From NCBI RefSeq assembly GCF_051465645.1, contig NZ_CP195790.1, positions 2,666,001 to 2,730,000 on the forward strand: a DNA stretch of 64,000 nucleotides, read 5' to 3'. Numbering within the stretch: the stretch's first letter is position 1; the number at the start of each line of letters is the position of its first letter. The notes under the pieces were generated by a model that saw only the letters and a list, made by a program, of their open reading frames with translations, was not told the origin of the DNA and searched no databases. The DNA comes from Planctomicrobium sp051465645. GTDB taxonomy: Bacteria > Planctomycetota > Planctomycetia > Planctomycetales > Planctomycetaceae. A program made the translations under genes and the position numbers. Below are positions 1 through 8,724 of the stretch, piece by piece.

Positions 1-81
1 AATCGAGAGCTCGTCCACGCGACGCCAGCGGAACTTTCCGAGTATGTGCAAGAGGCGCTAACAAACAAGAGCGAAGAGTAA
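1..81 (+). CDS. 3' end of an unknown gene (partial)
   Basis: The first 78 bases read as 26 open codons followed by TAA. The peptide is hydrophilic and acidic-basic mixed, ending in KSEE, which looks like the helical C-terminus of a protein whose body lies left of the window. Nothing identifies the family. The reading is supported only by the open frame and the lack of any competing gene over it. Confidence 0.4.
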   Translation, partial: NRELVHATPAELSEYVQEALTNKSEE

Positions 82-375
82 GTCAACGCATCATGAGCCT
101 CGACAATTCCCCTGCCAGCCGACCACAGGAAAATTCATCAAGTTCGATAGAGCAATTCTCGAAAGAGTGTCGTGTCTCTGGCTCTCAGGGTTCAGTCTTT
201 CCCCTATCGAGCAGGAGCGTGATTCTTGCCGGGTACCCCGACGGAGGCGGAGATTTTGGGAGCCACTGCTCTGTGAGCAGTGCAACCGCGGATGAGGTGA
301 CATGGTCGAGCAAAACCGACAACCCGAACCGTGGATTAGAAGGGAACGCCGGTCGATTGACAAGCGGGGACGCGC

Positions 376-543
376 CCACTTCCGGGAGGCGGATATGACA
401 CTGACCTGTGGAATCAGCGCCAGATCAACAACATCATCGATTACATCCACGCCAATTCTATCCGGAGAAGTTTCGTAGAAAGATCGACCGACTGGATCTG
501 GTTGAGTGCTGGTGTTCATGCCGGAATTTCAGGGGACCTTTAG
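376..543 (+). pseudogene. decayed REP-associated tyrosine transposase (RAYT, Y1_Tnp) C-terminus
   Basis: Read from about 376 to the TAG at 541-543, this frame gives GGGYDTDLWNQ followed by INNIIDYIHAN, then RRSFVERSTDWIW and LSAG. Together these match the C-terminal signature of RAYT/IS200-like transposases: GGGYD, then DYIHxNPVRRGLVxxPxDWxWSSA. The conserved NP has become NS, and the N-terminal HUH half with its catalytic residues is not present upstream in any frame. The element is therefore a dead 3' remnant. It sits about 80 bases upstream of a short direct repeat that could be its REP-type target. Family assignment is from the motif only. Confidence 0.6.
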
Positions 544-622
544 AAATCGATCCTGTTTCCGTGGATTGAGTCATGTTCAGTAATCCGCCCCACTCGATGT
601 TCGGCACCGCTCACAGAGCGGT

Positions 623-677
623 GGCACGCACTTCTAATCTTAACCCGGGCACCCGGCACGCACTTTTAATCTTAACC
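623..677. repeat. two-copy 23-bp direct repeat, REP-like
   Basis: Copies at 623-645 and 655-677 differ at a single base (C versus T) and are spaced 32 bp start to start. The unit begins GGCACGCACTT and ends TAATCTTAACC. It lies between the RAYT remnant and the next gene, immediately before a start codon. Short intergenic repeats next to RAYT genes are typical REP sequences. Genome-wide repetition of this unit is inferred, not seen. Confidence 0.6.
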
Positions 678-694
678 ATGGTATCCGGCGAGGC

Positions 695-1453
695 ATGCAT
701 GCAAGTAATACTTCCGAGGTAAATTTACACATGGCGGATTCGATAGTCGTGACATCCTGTAGCCCAAAGGACGTCAGTCGTTGGATATCTCAGGAAGCTA
801 TCGCCTCGTTGCCAGATGCCGAATGGCAAGGCCTTCCTCTTGACGAAATATGGAAAAGGCTTTGCGCATTGCCTCACGATCAATTTGTCTTCAAATTCGA
901 TTGCTTCTGGGGTTGTGATCTGTATGAACTGAAAAAAGCAAAGAGGTATGAAGAATTTGTTCAATCTATTATTTTCGGATCGGCAAAAATCCATTGCGAG
1001 ACGGACCTTGCACTTATTTCTCCTGAGCACGTCGTCCAAGTCGCGTGCGACTATTTCGTGGAAGAGCTTGGAGAAGGCATCGAGGCGGTTAACAAAGCCG
1101 GGAATCTCATCATAAGAAGTTTTCATTTGTTGGATTACGACACTGGCATTTTTAAGCGATTTAGGTTTCCCTTTGACCTGAAGTCAATATTGCTCCTGTT
1201 TTTGAGCGGCTTCTATCTCCTGGCTATATTGTCAGTGGGGTTCTTGTCTCTGTTCTGGCACATTCCGATCGTTTTCTCTGTTTCAGTTATGTGCTTATTG
1301 TTAGTGGCCACTCTCCTAACTCTCTATGCTGCGAATTTGTATTACTGGAGTGATCTGCATCAGCGACATATTTTCATTAGCCATAAGGCGGAGCTAGTGC
1401 GACTGGTGGTGTCACTATTGGAGTCTCGCGGTGGAGCAAGTGGGACAAGATGA
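695..1453 (+). CDS. hypothetical two-pass membrane protein
   Basis: A 252-residue protein of unknown family. The first ~150 residues are soluble and mixed in charge. Two strongly hydrophobic stretches follow at about residues 163-185 and 190-215, then a basic C-terminal tail, so it is probably anchored with both ends in the cytoplasm. An alternative ATG at 731 (MADSIVV) has a GAGG about 11 bases upstream and may be the true start. Codon choice is visibly richer in A/T-ending codons than the neighbours. Together with the adjacent transposase remnant and repeat, this suggests acquisition by transfer. No function can be named. Confidence 0.65.
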   Translation: MHASNTSEVNLHMADSIVVTSCSPKDVSRWISQEAIASLPDAEWQGLPLDEIWKRLCALPHDQFVFKFDCFWGCDLYELKKAKRYEEFVQSIIFGSAKIHCETDLALISPEHVVQVACDYFVEELGEGIEAVNKAGNLIIRSFHLLDYDTGIFKRFRFPFDLKSILLLFLSGFYLLAILSVGFLSLFWHIPIVFSVSVMCLLLVATLLTLYAANLYYWSDLHQRHIFISHKAELVRLVVSLLESRGGASGTR

Positions 1454-1684
1454 TCGACGAGCCACAAGAATCGAACGCTGCCTTTTAAGCTGATGAGAAA
1501 TCGTCAATCCTCAGAACCACCAACAAGATTATTGAGTTCACCTGTACAAAGAACACAGAGTAAGACTTCAGGGCGTCGGACCAAGTTTTCTGCGGCTCGC
1601 TTTGCATCAAAGAGCACTTAACCGTTAGAGTACGAACAGTCTGTATTCACAACGGAACCACTCTTTCAGGCCAAAGAGAAGCTC

Positions 1685-2845
1685 ATGAGATTACCAGTCT
1701 GGTGTCGCGACATTCGGTTCGATTCTATCGGTCTTTCTCTTTCTCGCAGAACTGTTCTCGGTGCACTGGCACTCACGATTCCGACTGCGATCTGTGCAAC
1801 AACGCTCTGCAATTCCGCCTTGGCAGCTGAGCCCAAGCAAGGGGATGCGAAACAGGTCAAGCTCAACGACAAGACTTCGCTTGAGGTGGTCTATATTCCA
1901 CCAGGCGATTTCATCATGGGCAGCTCCGCTGAAGAAAAAAAGTGGGCAGTCGGCGAGGAGGGCGGGGCTAAGTTTTCTTCAGGCGGAGGAGTGCGTGAAG
2001 GATACGAAGGCGAGCCGCGTCCAATGCGTGTGAAAGAAGGATTCTGGATGGGACGAACCGCGGTCACCATCGGTCAGTTCCGCGCTTTCGCTGATGCAAC
2101 CAAGTATGTCTCCGACGCAGAGAAGCCCGGCGGACACACAATGTGCTTCGATCACAACTGGACTCCTGACCCGAAAGATCCAGGAAGGCCGCCACACCCT
2201 TGGGTCACGATGTCAGACAAGAGTTGGCGAGACTCGAATCATGGTGTGCCTCATCGTGAAGACTACCCTGTCGCTTGTGTCAGCTACAACGACATGAAAG
2301 CGTTCTGCGAATGGCTCACAAAGAAAGAGCAAGAGGCAGGAACTCTACCGAAAGGGCTCGTTTACCGACTCCCAACAGAAGCGGAATGGGAATACGCCTG
2401 TCGAGGAGGCCGCAAAGACAGCAGCTATTTCTGGTGGGGAAATAGCCTGGAAGATGCGAAAGGGCGGTTGAACATCTCTGCGATGGACAATCTTCCAGGT
2501 CGGGACTACCCATGGTCAGGTGCCAAGCTTCCCTGGAAAGATGGATACTCCATGGTCTCGCCTGTTGACCATTATGGAGAACGGGGCCGCAACGGATTCG
2601 GGCTGGCTGACATGTGCGGAGGCATTTGGGAATTTGTCATCGACGACTTCGATCCAGCCGGCGGTCATGAAGAAGTTCGTTACCTTGATCCAGAAAAGAA
2701 GACTGTATCGAGACCAGTTTGCCGCGGCGGGAACTTCTACGATGTCCCAGGAAATGCGCGATGTGCAGTTCGACTGGGAATCCAGTCCGTCACCTACTCG
2801 GACTCCAGAGACGGTTTCCGTATTTGCCTGGGATCTCCTCGCTAA
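1685..2845 (+). CDS. SUMF1/FGE-type (formylglycine-generating enzyme family) secreted protein
   Basis: 386 residues. The N-terminus has a basic SRRT-type motif followed by a hydrophobic stretch ending in ALAAEP, a probable export signal of Tat or Sec type. The mature part opens with VYIPPGDFIMGSS and contains GRTAVTIGQFRAF, RLPTEAEWEYACRGG, GLADMCGGIWEFV, CRGGNF and DGFRI, the standard landmarks of the FGE-sulfatase (SUMF1, PF03781) fold in order. The paired catalytic cysteines of true formylglycine-generating enzyme are not in the expected place after CRGG, so oxidase activity is doubtful; many bacterial members are binding or scaffold domains. The gene is monocistronic and converges on lysA. 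Confidence 0.85.
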   Translation: MRLPVWCRDIRFDSIGLSLSRRTVLGALALTIPTAICATTLCNSALAAEPKQGDAKQVKLNDKTSLEVVYIPPGDFIMGSSAEEKKWAVGEEGGAKFSSGGGVREGYEGEPRPMRVKEGFWMGRTAVTIGQFRAFADATKYVSDAEKPGGHTMCFDHNWTPDPKDPGRPPHPWVTMSDKSWRDSNHGVPHREDYPVACVSYNDMKAFCEWLTKKEQEAGTLPKGLVYRLPTEAEWEYACRGGRKDSSYFWWGNSLEDAKGRLNISAMDNLPGRDYPWSGAKLPWKDGYSMVSPVDHYGERGRNGFGLADMCGGIWEFVIDDFDPAGGHEEVRYLDPEKKTVSRPVCRGGNFYDVPGNARCAVRLGIQSVTYSDSRDGFRICLGSPR

Positions 2846-2882
2846 CTGAGGACGTCCGAGGACAAGAGAACTCCATCAATGA

Positions 2883-2929
2883 ATGGTGGCGAAGCAGCAG
2901 GCAAGAACCTGTCACTTCGCCACCAATTT
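2883..2929. terminator. bidirectional hairpin between the SUMF1-type gene and lysA
   Basis: TGGTGGCGAAG (2884-2894) pairs with CTTCGCCACCA (2915-2925). The internal AGG/CCT extends the stem, and AATTT follows on the plus side. It lies between the two convergent stops, where a shared terminator is expected. Confidence 0.6.
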
Positions 2930-2958
2930 CATTTAGATCCTAAACTTCGTTCTGAGAA

Positions 2959-4230
2959 TCAGACGCGTTCAGCAGCAATCAAGTCGTCGTAAGTTTCACG
3001 ACGGCGGATCACTCGACTGTTTGAGCCGTCAACGAGAATCTCCGCTCCCCGTGGACGTGAGTTGTAGTTGCTGCTCATCGTCGTTCCGTATGCTCCGGCA
3101 CTGAACGTGCAGATCAAGTCGCCCTGTTGAACCGGTGGGAACCAGCGGCCTTTTGCGAGGTAATCTCCGGATTCACAAATCGGCCCGACCACGTCGACAG
3201 GTTCGCAACCTGGGATCTCGGCTTCAAAGTCGCTCGGCTTTTCAACAGATGGAGCGACCGGCCAGATTGCATGGAAGGAATCGTACATCGCAGGTCGAAC
3301 AAGGTCGTTCATCGCTGCGTCCTGAATGACAAACAGCTTGCCACCTTCTCGTTTGGTGTAGATCACCTGGCTGATCAACACACCAGCGTTTCCACAGATG
3401 GAACGGCCTGGCTCCAATGCGAGACGGCACTCTGCTTTCTTAATGTATGGCAGAATCACTTCTGCATACTGAGCAGCTGTTGCGGCTTCTGTACCACGAT
3501 AGTTCAGCCCGAAACCTCCACCAAGGTTGATCCAGTTTGTCTGGTGTCCCTGCTTGCGGAGTTCCAGAACAACGTCGCAGGCCTTTTTAGCGGCCTGCTC
3601 GTATGGTTCGGTTGTGTTGATCGGTGACCCGATGTGCAGGTGGATCCCGCGAAGTTCGAGGTACTGATCGGCGAGCACTTTCGCTGCAAGAGCGTTGTGC
3701 TTCTCGATGTCCATTCCGAACTTGTTCCCCTTCTTCCCGGTCGTCGTTTTGGCGTGTGTTTTGCCGTCGATATCAGGGTTCAAGCGAAGTGCAATCGGAG
3801 CGACGCGTCCCATGCGAGCAGCAACTCGCGAGATGGCGTCCAGTTCCGCTTCGCTCTCGACGTTGAACATCAGGATGTTGTTCGTCAGACCTTCTTCGAT
3901 TTCTCGATCAGTCTTCCCAACGCCTGCGAACACCACGCGAGTCGTGTCTGCGCCCGCCTCGCGGACGCGATACAATTCACCACCGCTGACAACGTCGAAG
4001 CTGCTGCCAGCTTCGTTCAGCAGCTTCAACAGACTCAGATTCGAATTGGCTTTGACTGAATAGCAAATCACAGGATCGGCTTCGGCGAATGCGTCGCGAA
4101 TTGCGTTGTATTCGTTCAGCAACTTCGCCTGAGAGTAAATCCAAAGCGGAGTGCCGTGTTCTTTGGCCAGGTCCGCAACACGAACGTTCTCACAATACAG
4201 TTCACCCTGCCGATATTCGAAGTAACTCAT
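2959..4230 (-). CDS. lysA: diaminopimelate decarboxylase
   Basis: Decarboxylates meso-diaminopimelate to L-lysine with PLP, the last step of lysine synthesis. The start is set at the ATG at 4230 (MSYFEYRQGEL, 423 residues). The frame stays open further upstream, but that extension encodes a Cys/Phe-rich stretch not found in the family. Landmarks are CYSVKANSNLSLL, carrying the PLP-binding lysine near residue 60; GGELYR; the HIHIGS-type segment HLHIGS; the GGGFG phosphate-binding loop; and EPGRSICGNAG. The C-terminal CESGDYLAKGR carries the active-site Cys. The length is typical. It appears monocistronic and is divergent from the FHA-PP2C gene. Confidence 0.93.
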   Translation of the reverse strand: MSYFEYRQGELYCENVRVADLAKEHGTPLWIYSQAKLLNEYNAIRDAFAEADPVICYSVKANSNLSLLKLLNEAGSSFDVVSGGELYRVREAGADTTRVVFAGVGKTDREIEEGLTNNILMFNVESEAELDAISRVAARMGRVAPIALRLNPDIDGKTHAKTTTGKKGNKFGMDIEKHNALAAKVLADQYLELRGIHLHIGSPINTTEPYEQAAKKACDVVLELRKQGHQTNWINLGGGFGLNYRGTEAATAAQYAEVILPYIKKAECRLALEPGRSICGNAGVLISQVIYTKREGGKLFVIQDAAMNDLVRPAMYDSFHAIWPVAPSVEKPSDFEAEIPGCEPVDVVGPICESGDYLAKGRWFPPVQQGDLICTFSAGAYGTTMSSNYNSRPRGAEILVDGSNSRVIRRRETYDDLIAAERV

Positions 4231-4893
4231 TGGAAACCGAAATTCTCGTGATTTGAAGTAATCCGCCACACCATCGCCGCAGGCGTTTCCAGCTTGACCT
4301 GACCGAAAAGCTCTATATCGGCGAAAGTCCAATTGATCCAATTCAACCGGACCTGAAAAGAAAGCAAAGAATGACAAGAATAACACACAGGTGAAGCAAC
4401 TCCCACTCATCCGCAGGAGAACCCGCTATCTTGTCCGACAAGGAATTGCCCTGACTTCTGAAGACCGGTAATATGCAGGTTCGACAAGGAATAACACATC
4501 TCAGATGGATGCCAGCTGGCGATTCCCGAGCTGATTGGAGATGCAACCACCTGTTGCATCTCCATAACCAAGGGAACCTTAGCAAAGCGGACTGGTCACT
4601 CCAGTTATTCCACCTGCATCGGTTCACTCACTTCGCAGATCCATTCGTTTCCTTTCAGATCGATTTCGAACCTATTCCTGGTTGATCAAGAAGGGGCTGG
4701 TACGTTCACTACCACGATGACTCAATCACTTACGACATGAGAATCCCTTTGCGCACGAAGGAACGCTCCACTTCGAACACGAGACCGGCATCTGACCCTT
4801 ATCCGTTGGAACGACTTTGTCGGGTGATTTGAAGTCCGTTCGCTTCGCCAATCCATTTGCTTTCAATTCAAGTTCATTTTAGAGGCGTCATTC
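4231..4893. other. intergenic region between divergent lysA and the FHA-GAF-PP2C gene
   Basis: About 660 bases with no convincing gene. Both flanking promoters should lie here. The one clear structure is the perfect inverted repeat at 4537-4563, listed separately. Short open frames on both strands lack ribosome-binding sites and recognisable motifs. Confidence 0.5.
4537..4563. promoter_or_regulatory. perfect 11-bp inverted repeat with 5-base loop
   Basis: GGAGATGCAAC (4537-4547) and GTTGCATCTCC (4553-4563) are exact reverse complements around CACCT. There is no T-run on either side, and the flanking genes diverge, so a terminator is unlikely. It may be an operator or a folded leader. Confidence 0.5.
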
Positions 4894-6627
4894 TTGGCCA
4901 TACTTCAGGTGATCAACGGGGGCTCAGAAGGAACGCAGTTTCCAGTGGTGGCTGACCGAACGATCGTTGGGCGACACCCAAACTGTCAGGTGGTGCTCGA
5001 AAGCGGTGTCGTCAGCCGTCATCACGCGCAGATTCTGGAGAGTCACGGAACGTTCTACGTTGAAGACTTGCGCAGCCGGAACGGAACGTTCGTCAACGAA
5101 GTTAAGATTGAAGGCCGAACAGAGCTGAAGGATGGCGATCAAATTCGACTCTGCGACATTGTCCTACGCTTTGGACAGTATCAGCAGTCACATCAGAAGG
5201 AACAGCAGGGAAAAGAACCTCGGCTGACACTGGAGCCGATGCAATTGAATCTGCTGCAGGCGTCGGTTCTTGACCACAGTCACATCATTCCGGCCAGAGT
5301 CACCGAGCAAGCCGGTCTGGAAGACGCCACCGCGTTTCGCAAGTTCCCAGTCGACGGCAATTATCGCTCGACAATTGATCCGAGCATCAAACTGAAAGCG
5401 CTTCTCGAATTCACACGAGCCTTGAGCCGTGACCTGCAGATCGAGTCCGTTCTCCCCAAGATGTTGACCACCCTGTTCAATATCTTTCCTCAGGCAGAGC
5501 AGGGCTTTGTTCTGCTGAAGGACACGGAATCAGGCAAGCTGAAAGTGAAAGCGAGTCGCACTCGGGGCGGTCACGAAGCGGAAACCGTCGCTGTCAGCAT
5601 GACTGTTGTAAGACATGCGCTGCAGACCAGAGAATCGATCCTCAGTCGCAATGTGCTGGATGATTCGCGATTCAAGAAGAGTACCGCACTGTCGCGAATG
5701 CGGATCTCTTCAATCATGTGCGTCCCGATGATTAACCCTGAACGAGACGCAGTCGGCGTCATTCAGATTGTCACTCGAGACAACGATTCAGCCTTCAATG
5801 AGGAAGACCTAGACCTGCTATCGAGTCTCGCGGCACAGGCATCAATGGCGGTTGAGAATGCTCGCCTGCACGAAGAGCAGGTGTTGCGACGGGAACTCGA
5901 ACGAGATCTGGAATTTGCGACGCAGGTTCAATTGGGATTCCTGCCAAAATCACGTCCCGTTGTTCCCTCGTATACGTTTGCAGATTACTACGAAGCCGCG
6001 TTGAGTGTCGGCGGAGACTATTTCGACTATATTTCTCTGCCCGACGGTCGCGTCGCCATGACAATCGGGGATGTTGCCGGGAAAGGAATGCCCGCCGCAT
6101 TACTGATGGCCCGATTGTACTCCTCCACACGATTCCAGCTGTTGACCAGAAAAACCGTTGAAGAAGCCGTCTCCGGGTTGAACGAAGAACTGGCTTCAAG
6201 TGGTCTGGGGCATCGTTTTATTACATTTTTGCTGATGCTGATTGACCCAAAAGAAAACTCGTTAACGATTGTGAATGCAGGGCATGTTCCCCCGCTGCGT
6301 CGTGATAAGAACGGGGTTGTTCACACCCTGTCCACGGAAACGGCAAGCCTCCCACTGGGGATCATGCCTGAGCTGACCTACATGTCAGAGACGGTGCAGA
6401 TCGAGCCGGGTGATACGATTCTCGCTTATACCGATGGCGTCACTGAAGCAATGACCGGCGATCGTGAGATCTATGGCGGACACCGTTTGACGAACTTCTT
6501 CACACACGCAGAAGGACCGATCAGTGATCTGATCAGTATGCTTGTGGAAGATGTTGAAGAATTCACAGGCGAGCAGACTTCGCGGGACGATACCTGCATT
6601 ATTGGTGTTCACAGGTCGTTGACATGA
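4894..6627 (+). CDS. FHA-GAF-PP2C (RsbU/SpoIIE-type) serine phosphatase
   Basis: 577 residues from a TTG start at 4894, preceded by AGAGG. The N-terminal FHA domain (residues ~1-95) shows GRHPNCQV, SRHHAQI and DLRSRNGTFVN, which bind phosphothreonine. A GAF domain follows (~165-330). The SpoIIE/PP2C domain (~345-575) has GGDYFDY, IGDVAGKGMPAAL, NAGHVPPL, YTDGVTEA and a final RDDTCIIGV, including the metal-binding aspartates. It should dephosphorylate a Ser/Thr phosphoprotein such as an anti-sigma antagonist, with input through FHA and GAF. The stop overlaps the next gene's start by four bases (ATGA), so the two are translationally coupled. Confidence 0.9.
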   Translation: MAILQVINGGSEGTQFPVVADRTIVGRHPNCQVVLESGVVSRHHAQILESHGTFYVEDLRSRNGTFVNEVKIEGRTELKDGDQIRLCDIVLRFGQYQQSHQKEQQGKEPRLTLEPMQLNLLQASVLDHSHIIPARVTEQAGLEDATAFRKFPVDGNYRSTIDPSIKLKALLEFTRALSRDLQIESVLPKMLTTLFNIFPQAEQGFVLLKDTESGKLKVKASRTRGGHEAETVAVSMTVVRHALQTRESILSRNVLDDSRFKKSTALSRMRISSIMCVPMINPERDAVGVIQIVTRDNDSAFNEEDLDLLSSLAAQASMAVENARLHEEQVLRRELERDLEFATQVQLGFLPKSRPVVPSYTFADYYEAALSVGGDYFDYISLPDGRVAMTIGDVAGKGMPAALLMARLYSSTRFQLLTRKTVEEAVSGLNEELASSGLGHRFITFLLMLIDPKENSLTIVNAGHVPPLRRDKNGVVHTLSTETASLPLGIMPELTYMSETVQIEPGDTILAYTDGVTEAMTGDREIYGGHRLTNFFTHAEGPISDLISMLVEDVEEFTGEQTSRDDTCIIGVHRSLT

Positions 6628-8609
6628 TTCCCTCCGTAGCAGATGTTTTTGCACCGGACGGGTTCATTGCCAGAAGGTTGCCGCAGTACGAAATCCGCTC
6701 TGAGCAGGCTGATATGGCTGCCGCTGTGGAAGCTGCAATCGAACAACAGAAGCATCTTGTTGTCGAAGCGGGGACTGGCGTTGGAAAGAGCTTCGCCTAT
6801 CTGGTCCCGTGCATTCTTGCTGCAGCACGTCGTCAGGAGACGGAAGGCAAGACGCGGCGAATCGTCATCAGCACACACACGATCAGCCTTCAGGAACAGC
6901 TGATCTCGCGGGATATCCCATTTCTGAATTCGATTCTCCCGGTTGAATTCTCTGCTGCATTGGTCAAAGGCCGTGGCAATTACCTGAGCTTGCGCAGAAT
7001 GTATGCAGCGAAGGATCGAGGAGGTTCGCTGTTTGAATCCGAAGAGGAACAGCAATTACGCTCCATCGTCCGCTGGGCAGAAGATTCCTATGACGGAAGT
7101 CTCGCAGATCTGAACTTCTCGCCCCTGTCTCATGTCTGGGATGAAGTCCGTAGCGAGCATGGAAACTGTCTCGGAAAAAAATGCCCGACGTATAAAGATT
7201 GCTTTTACTATCGTGCTCGTCGCCGAGTCTGGAACACCGACGTCCTGATCGTCAATCACGCCCTCTTTTTCGCGGATCTGGCTTTGCGACGCGAAGGGGC
7301 CAGCGTCTTGCCGGATTATGACGTTGCCGTTTTTGACGAAGCCCACACGCTCGAAGATGTCGCGGCTTCGCATCTGGGAATGAGTCTGTCGACAGGGCAG
7401 TTCAACTATCAGTTCAACAAGCTCTACAACGATCGGTCCGGCAAAGGGCTGCTCATTCACCACAATCTGGTAGAAGAACAGAAGCTCGTCGCACACCTGC
7501 GGATCGTTACGGAAATGCTGTTCGACGAGCTGGATCAATGGCGGGAAACGTCCGGCAGCAAGAATGGACGTGTTCGCCGGGTGCTCGACGTTCAGAATGA
7601 AGTCAGCTCCACCATTCATGACCTGGCTTTGCGATTACGGACCTTCGCAGCGGACCTGAATGATGAGGGGCAACAGGTCGAACTGCATTCGAGCGCAGAC
7701 CGGCTGGATGCAATGGGCACCTCGCTGGTTACCTGGCTCAAGCAGCGACAGGAAGATGCCGTTTACTGGGTCGAAGCGACATCCGGGCGGATGCGAAGCG
7801 TGAAGCTCATGTCCTCGCCTGTCGATGTGGGTGCGACCCTGCGTGATGAACTGTTCAATCAGGTCCCCACCGTCATCCTGACCAGTGCGACACTCGCCGT
7901 CGGGAAACAGGACTTCTCCTTCTTTCGTCAACGAATTGGATTGTCGAAGGCGAATGAAGTTCAACTGGGATCGCCGTTTGACTATGAGAATCAGGCGACA
8001 CTGGTCCTTCCCGATCAGATGCCAGACCCGGGAGATCGCCCAGCGGAATATGAACTCGCGGTTGTTAAACGGATTCAGCAACACGTGAACGACACGACTG
8101 GCGGCGCGTTTGTGTTGTTCACCAGTTACCGAATGTTGCAGAACTGCGCCCGTCGCTTGAGCAGCTGGTTCGCATCACAAAATCGCCTGCTTCTTTGTCA
8201 GGGCGATGGCCTGCAACGCAGTACATTACTGGAGCGTTTTCGTAAGGACGGGGAAGCTGTTCTCTTTGGGACGGAAACCTTCTGGCAGGGAGTCGACGTC
8301 CCCGGTGATGCACTCAAAAATGTGATCATCACCAAGCTGCCATTCAGTGTTCCGGACCATCCCTTGCTCGAAGCCAGAGTGGAGCGGATTCGAGAGCAAG
8401 GCGGGAACCCGTTTACCGAATATCAAGTCCCGGAGGCCGCCATCAAACTGCGACAGGGATTTGGGAGATTGATTCGAACGGCGACAGATACCGGGCAAGT
8501 CGTCATTCTCGACCCGCGTATGAGAACCAAGCCATATGGGCGACTGTTTCTCGAAAGTCTTCCCGTTTGCCGACGCGTCGTCAGTCGACTCGATCCACAA
8601 TTCCAGTAA
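6624..8609 (+). CDS. DinG/XPD-family ATP-dependent DNA helicase
   Basis: A 661-residue superfamily 2 helicase. Walker A is EAGTGVGKS (near residue 49), the Walker B box is DEAH (near residue 239), and motif VI is seen as RQGFGRLIRT. The iron-sulfur region carries CLGKKCPTYKDC, three spaced cysteines as in DinG. A fourth ligand is not obvious in the same stretch. The family unwinds DNA 5' to 3' and removes R-loops or D-loops. Its start overlaps the upstream phosphatase stop by four bases, so expression is probably linked to that gene although the functions differ. A strong hairpin closes the transcript. Confidence 0.9.
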   Translation: MIPSVADVFAPDGFIARRLPQYEIRSEQADMAAAVEAAIEQQKHLVVEAGTGVGKSFAYLVPCILAAARRQETEGKTRRIVISTHTISLQEQLISRDIPFLNSILPVEFSAALVKGRGNYLSLRRMYAAKDRGGSLFESEEEQQLRSIVRWAEDSYDGSLADLNFSPLSHVWDEVRSEHGNCLGKKCPTYKDCFYYRARRRVWNTDVLIVNHALFFADLALRREGASVLPDYDVAVFDEAHTLEDVAASHLGMSLSTGQFNYQFNKLYNDRSGKGLLIHHNLVEEQKLVAHLRIVTEMLFDELDQWRETSGSKNGRVRRVLDVQNEVSSTIHDLALRLRTFAADLNDEGQQVELHSSADRLDAMGTSLVTWLKQRQEDAVYWVEATSGRMRSVKLMSSPVDVGATLRDELFNQVPTVILTSATLAVGKQDFSFFRQRIGLSKANEVQLGSPFDYENQATLVLPDQMPDPGDRPAEYELAVVKRIQQHVNDTTGGAFVLFTSYRMLQNCARRLSSWFASQNRLLLCQGDGLQRSTLLERFRKDGEAVLFGTETFWQGVDVPGDALKNVIITKLPFSVPDHPLLEARVERIREQGGNPFTEYQVPEAAIKLRQGFGRLIRTATDTGQVVILDPRMRTKPYGRLFLESLPVCRRVVSRLDPQFQ

Positions 8610-8629
8610 AAAAACTCCAGTAAACAAAA

Positions 8630-8661
8630 CAGGAGTGGCTCAATCTGTTGAGCCACTCCTG
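8630..8661. terminator. bidirectional terminator after the helicase gene
   Basis: A perfect 14-bp stem (8630-8643 with 8648-8661) around the loop TCTG. An A-rich left flank and T-rich right flank suit termination of both the plus-strand helicase and the convergent minus-strand barrel gene. Confidence 0.85.
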
Positions 8662-8724
8662 CGATTGATTTTCTGGCTATTTGCGATGAAGCATCAAGTC
8701 AGGTTTGCGATCGACCGAACCGGC

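Noticed and set aside
1440..1480. A GTTCGATTC-like T-loop on the minus strand
   Set aside because: No acceptor stem or anticodon arm can be drawn around it, so it is not a tRNA.
3127..4063. Several open frames of 120-166 codons on the plus strand
   Set aside because: They lie antisense to the well-supported lysA gene, lack ribosome-binding sites and have no domain-like sequence.
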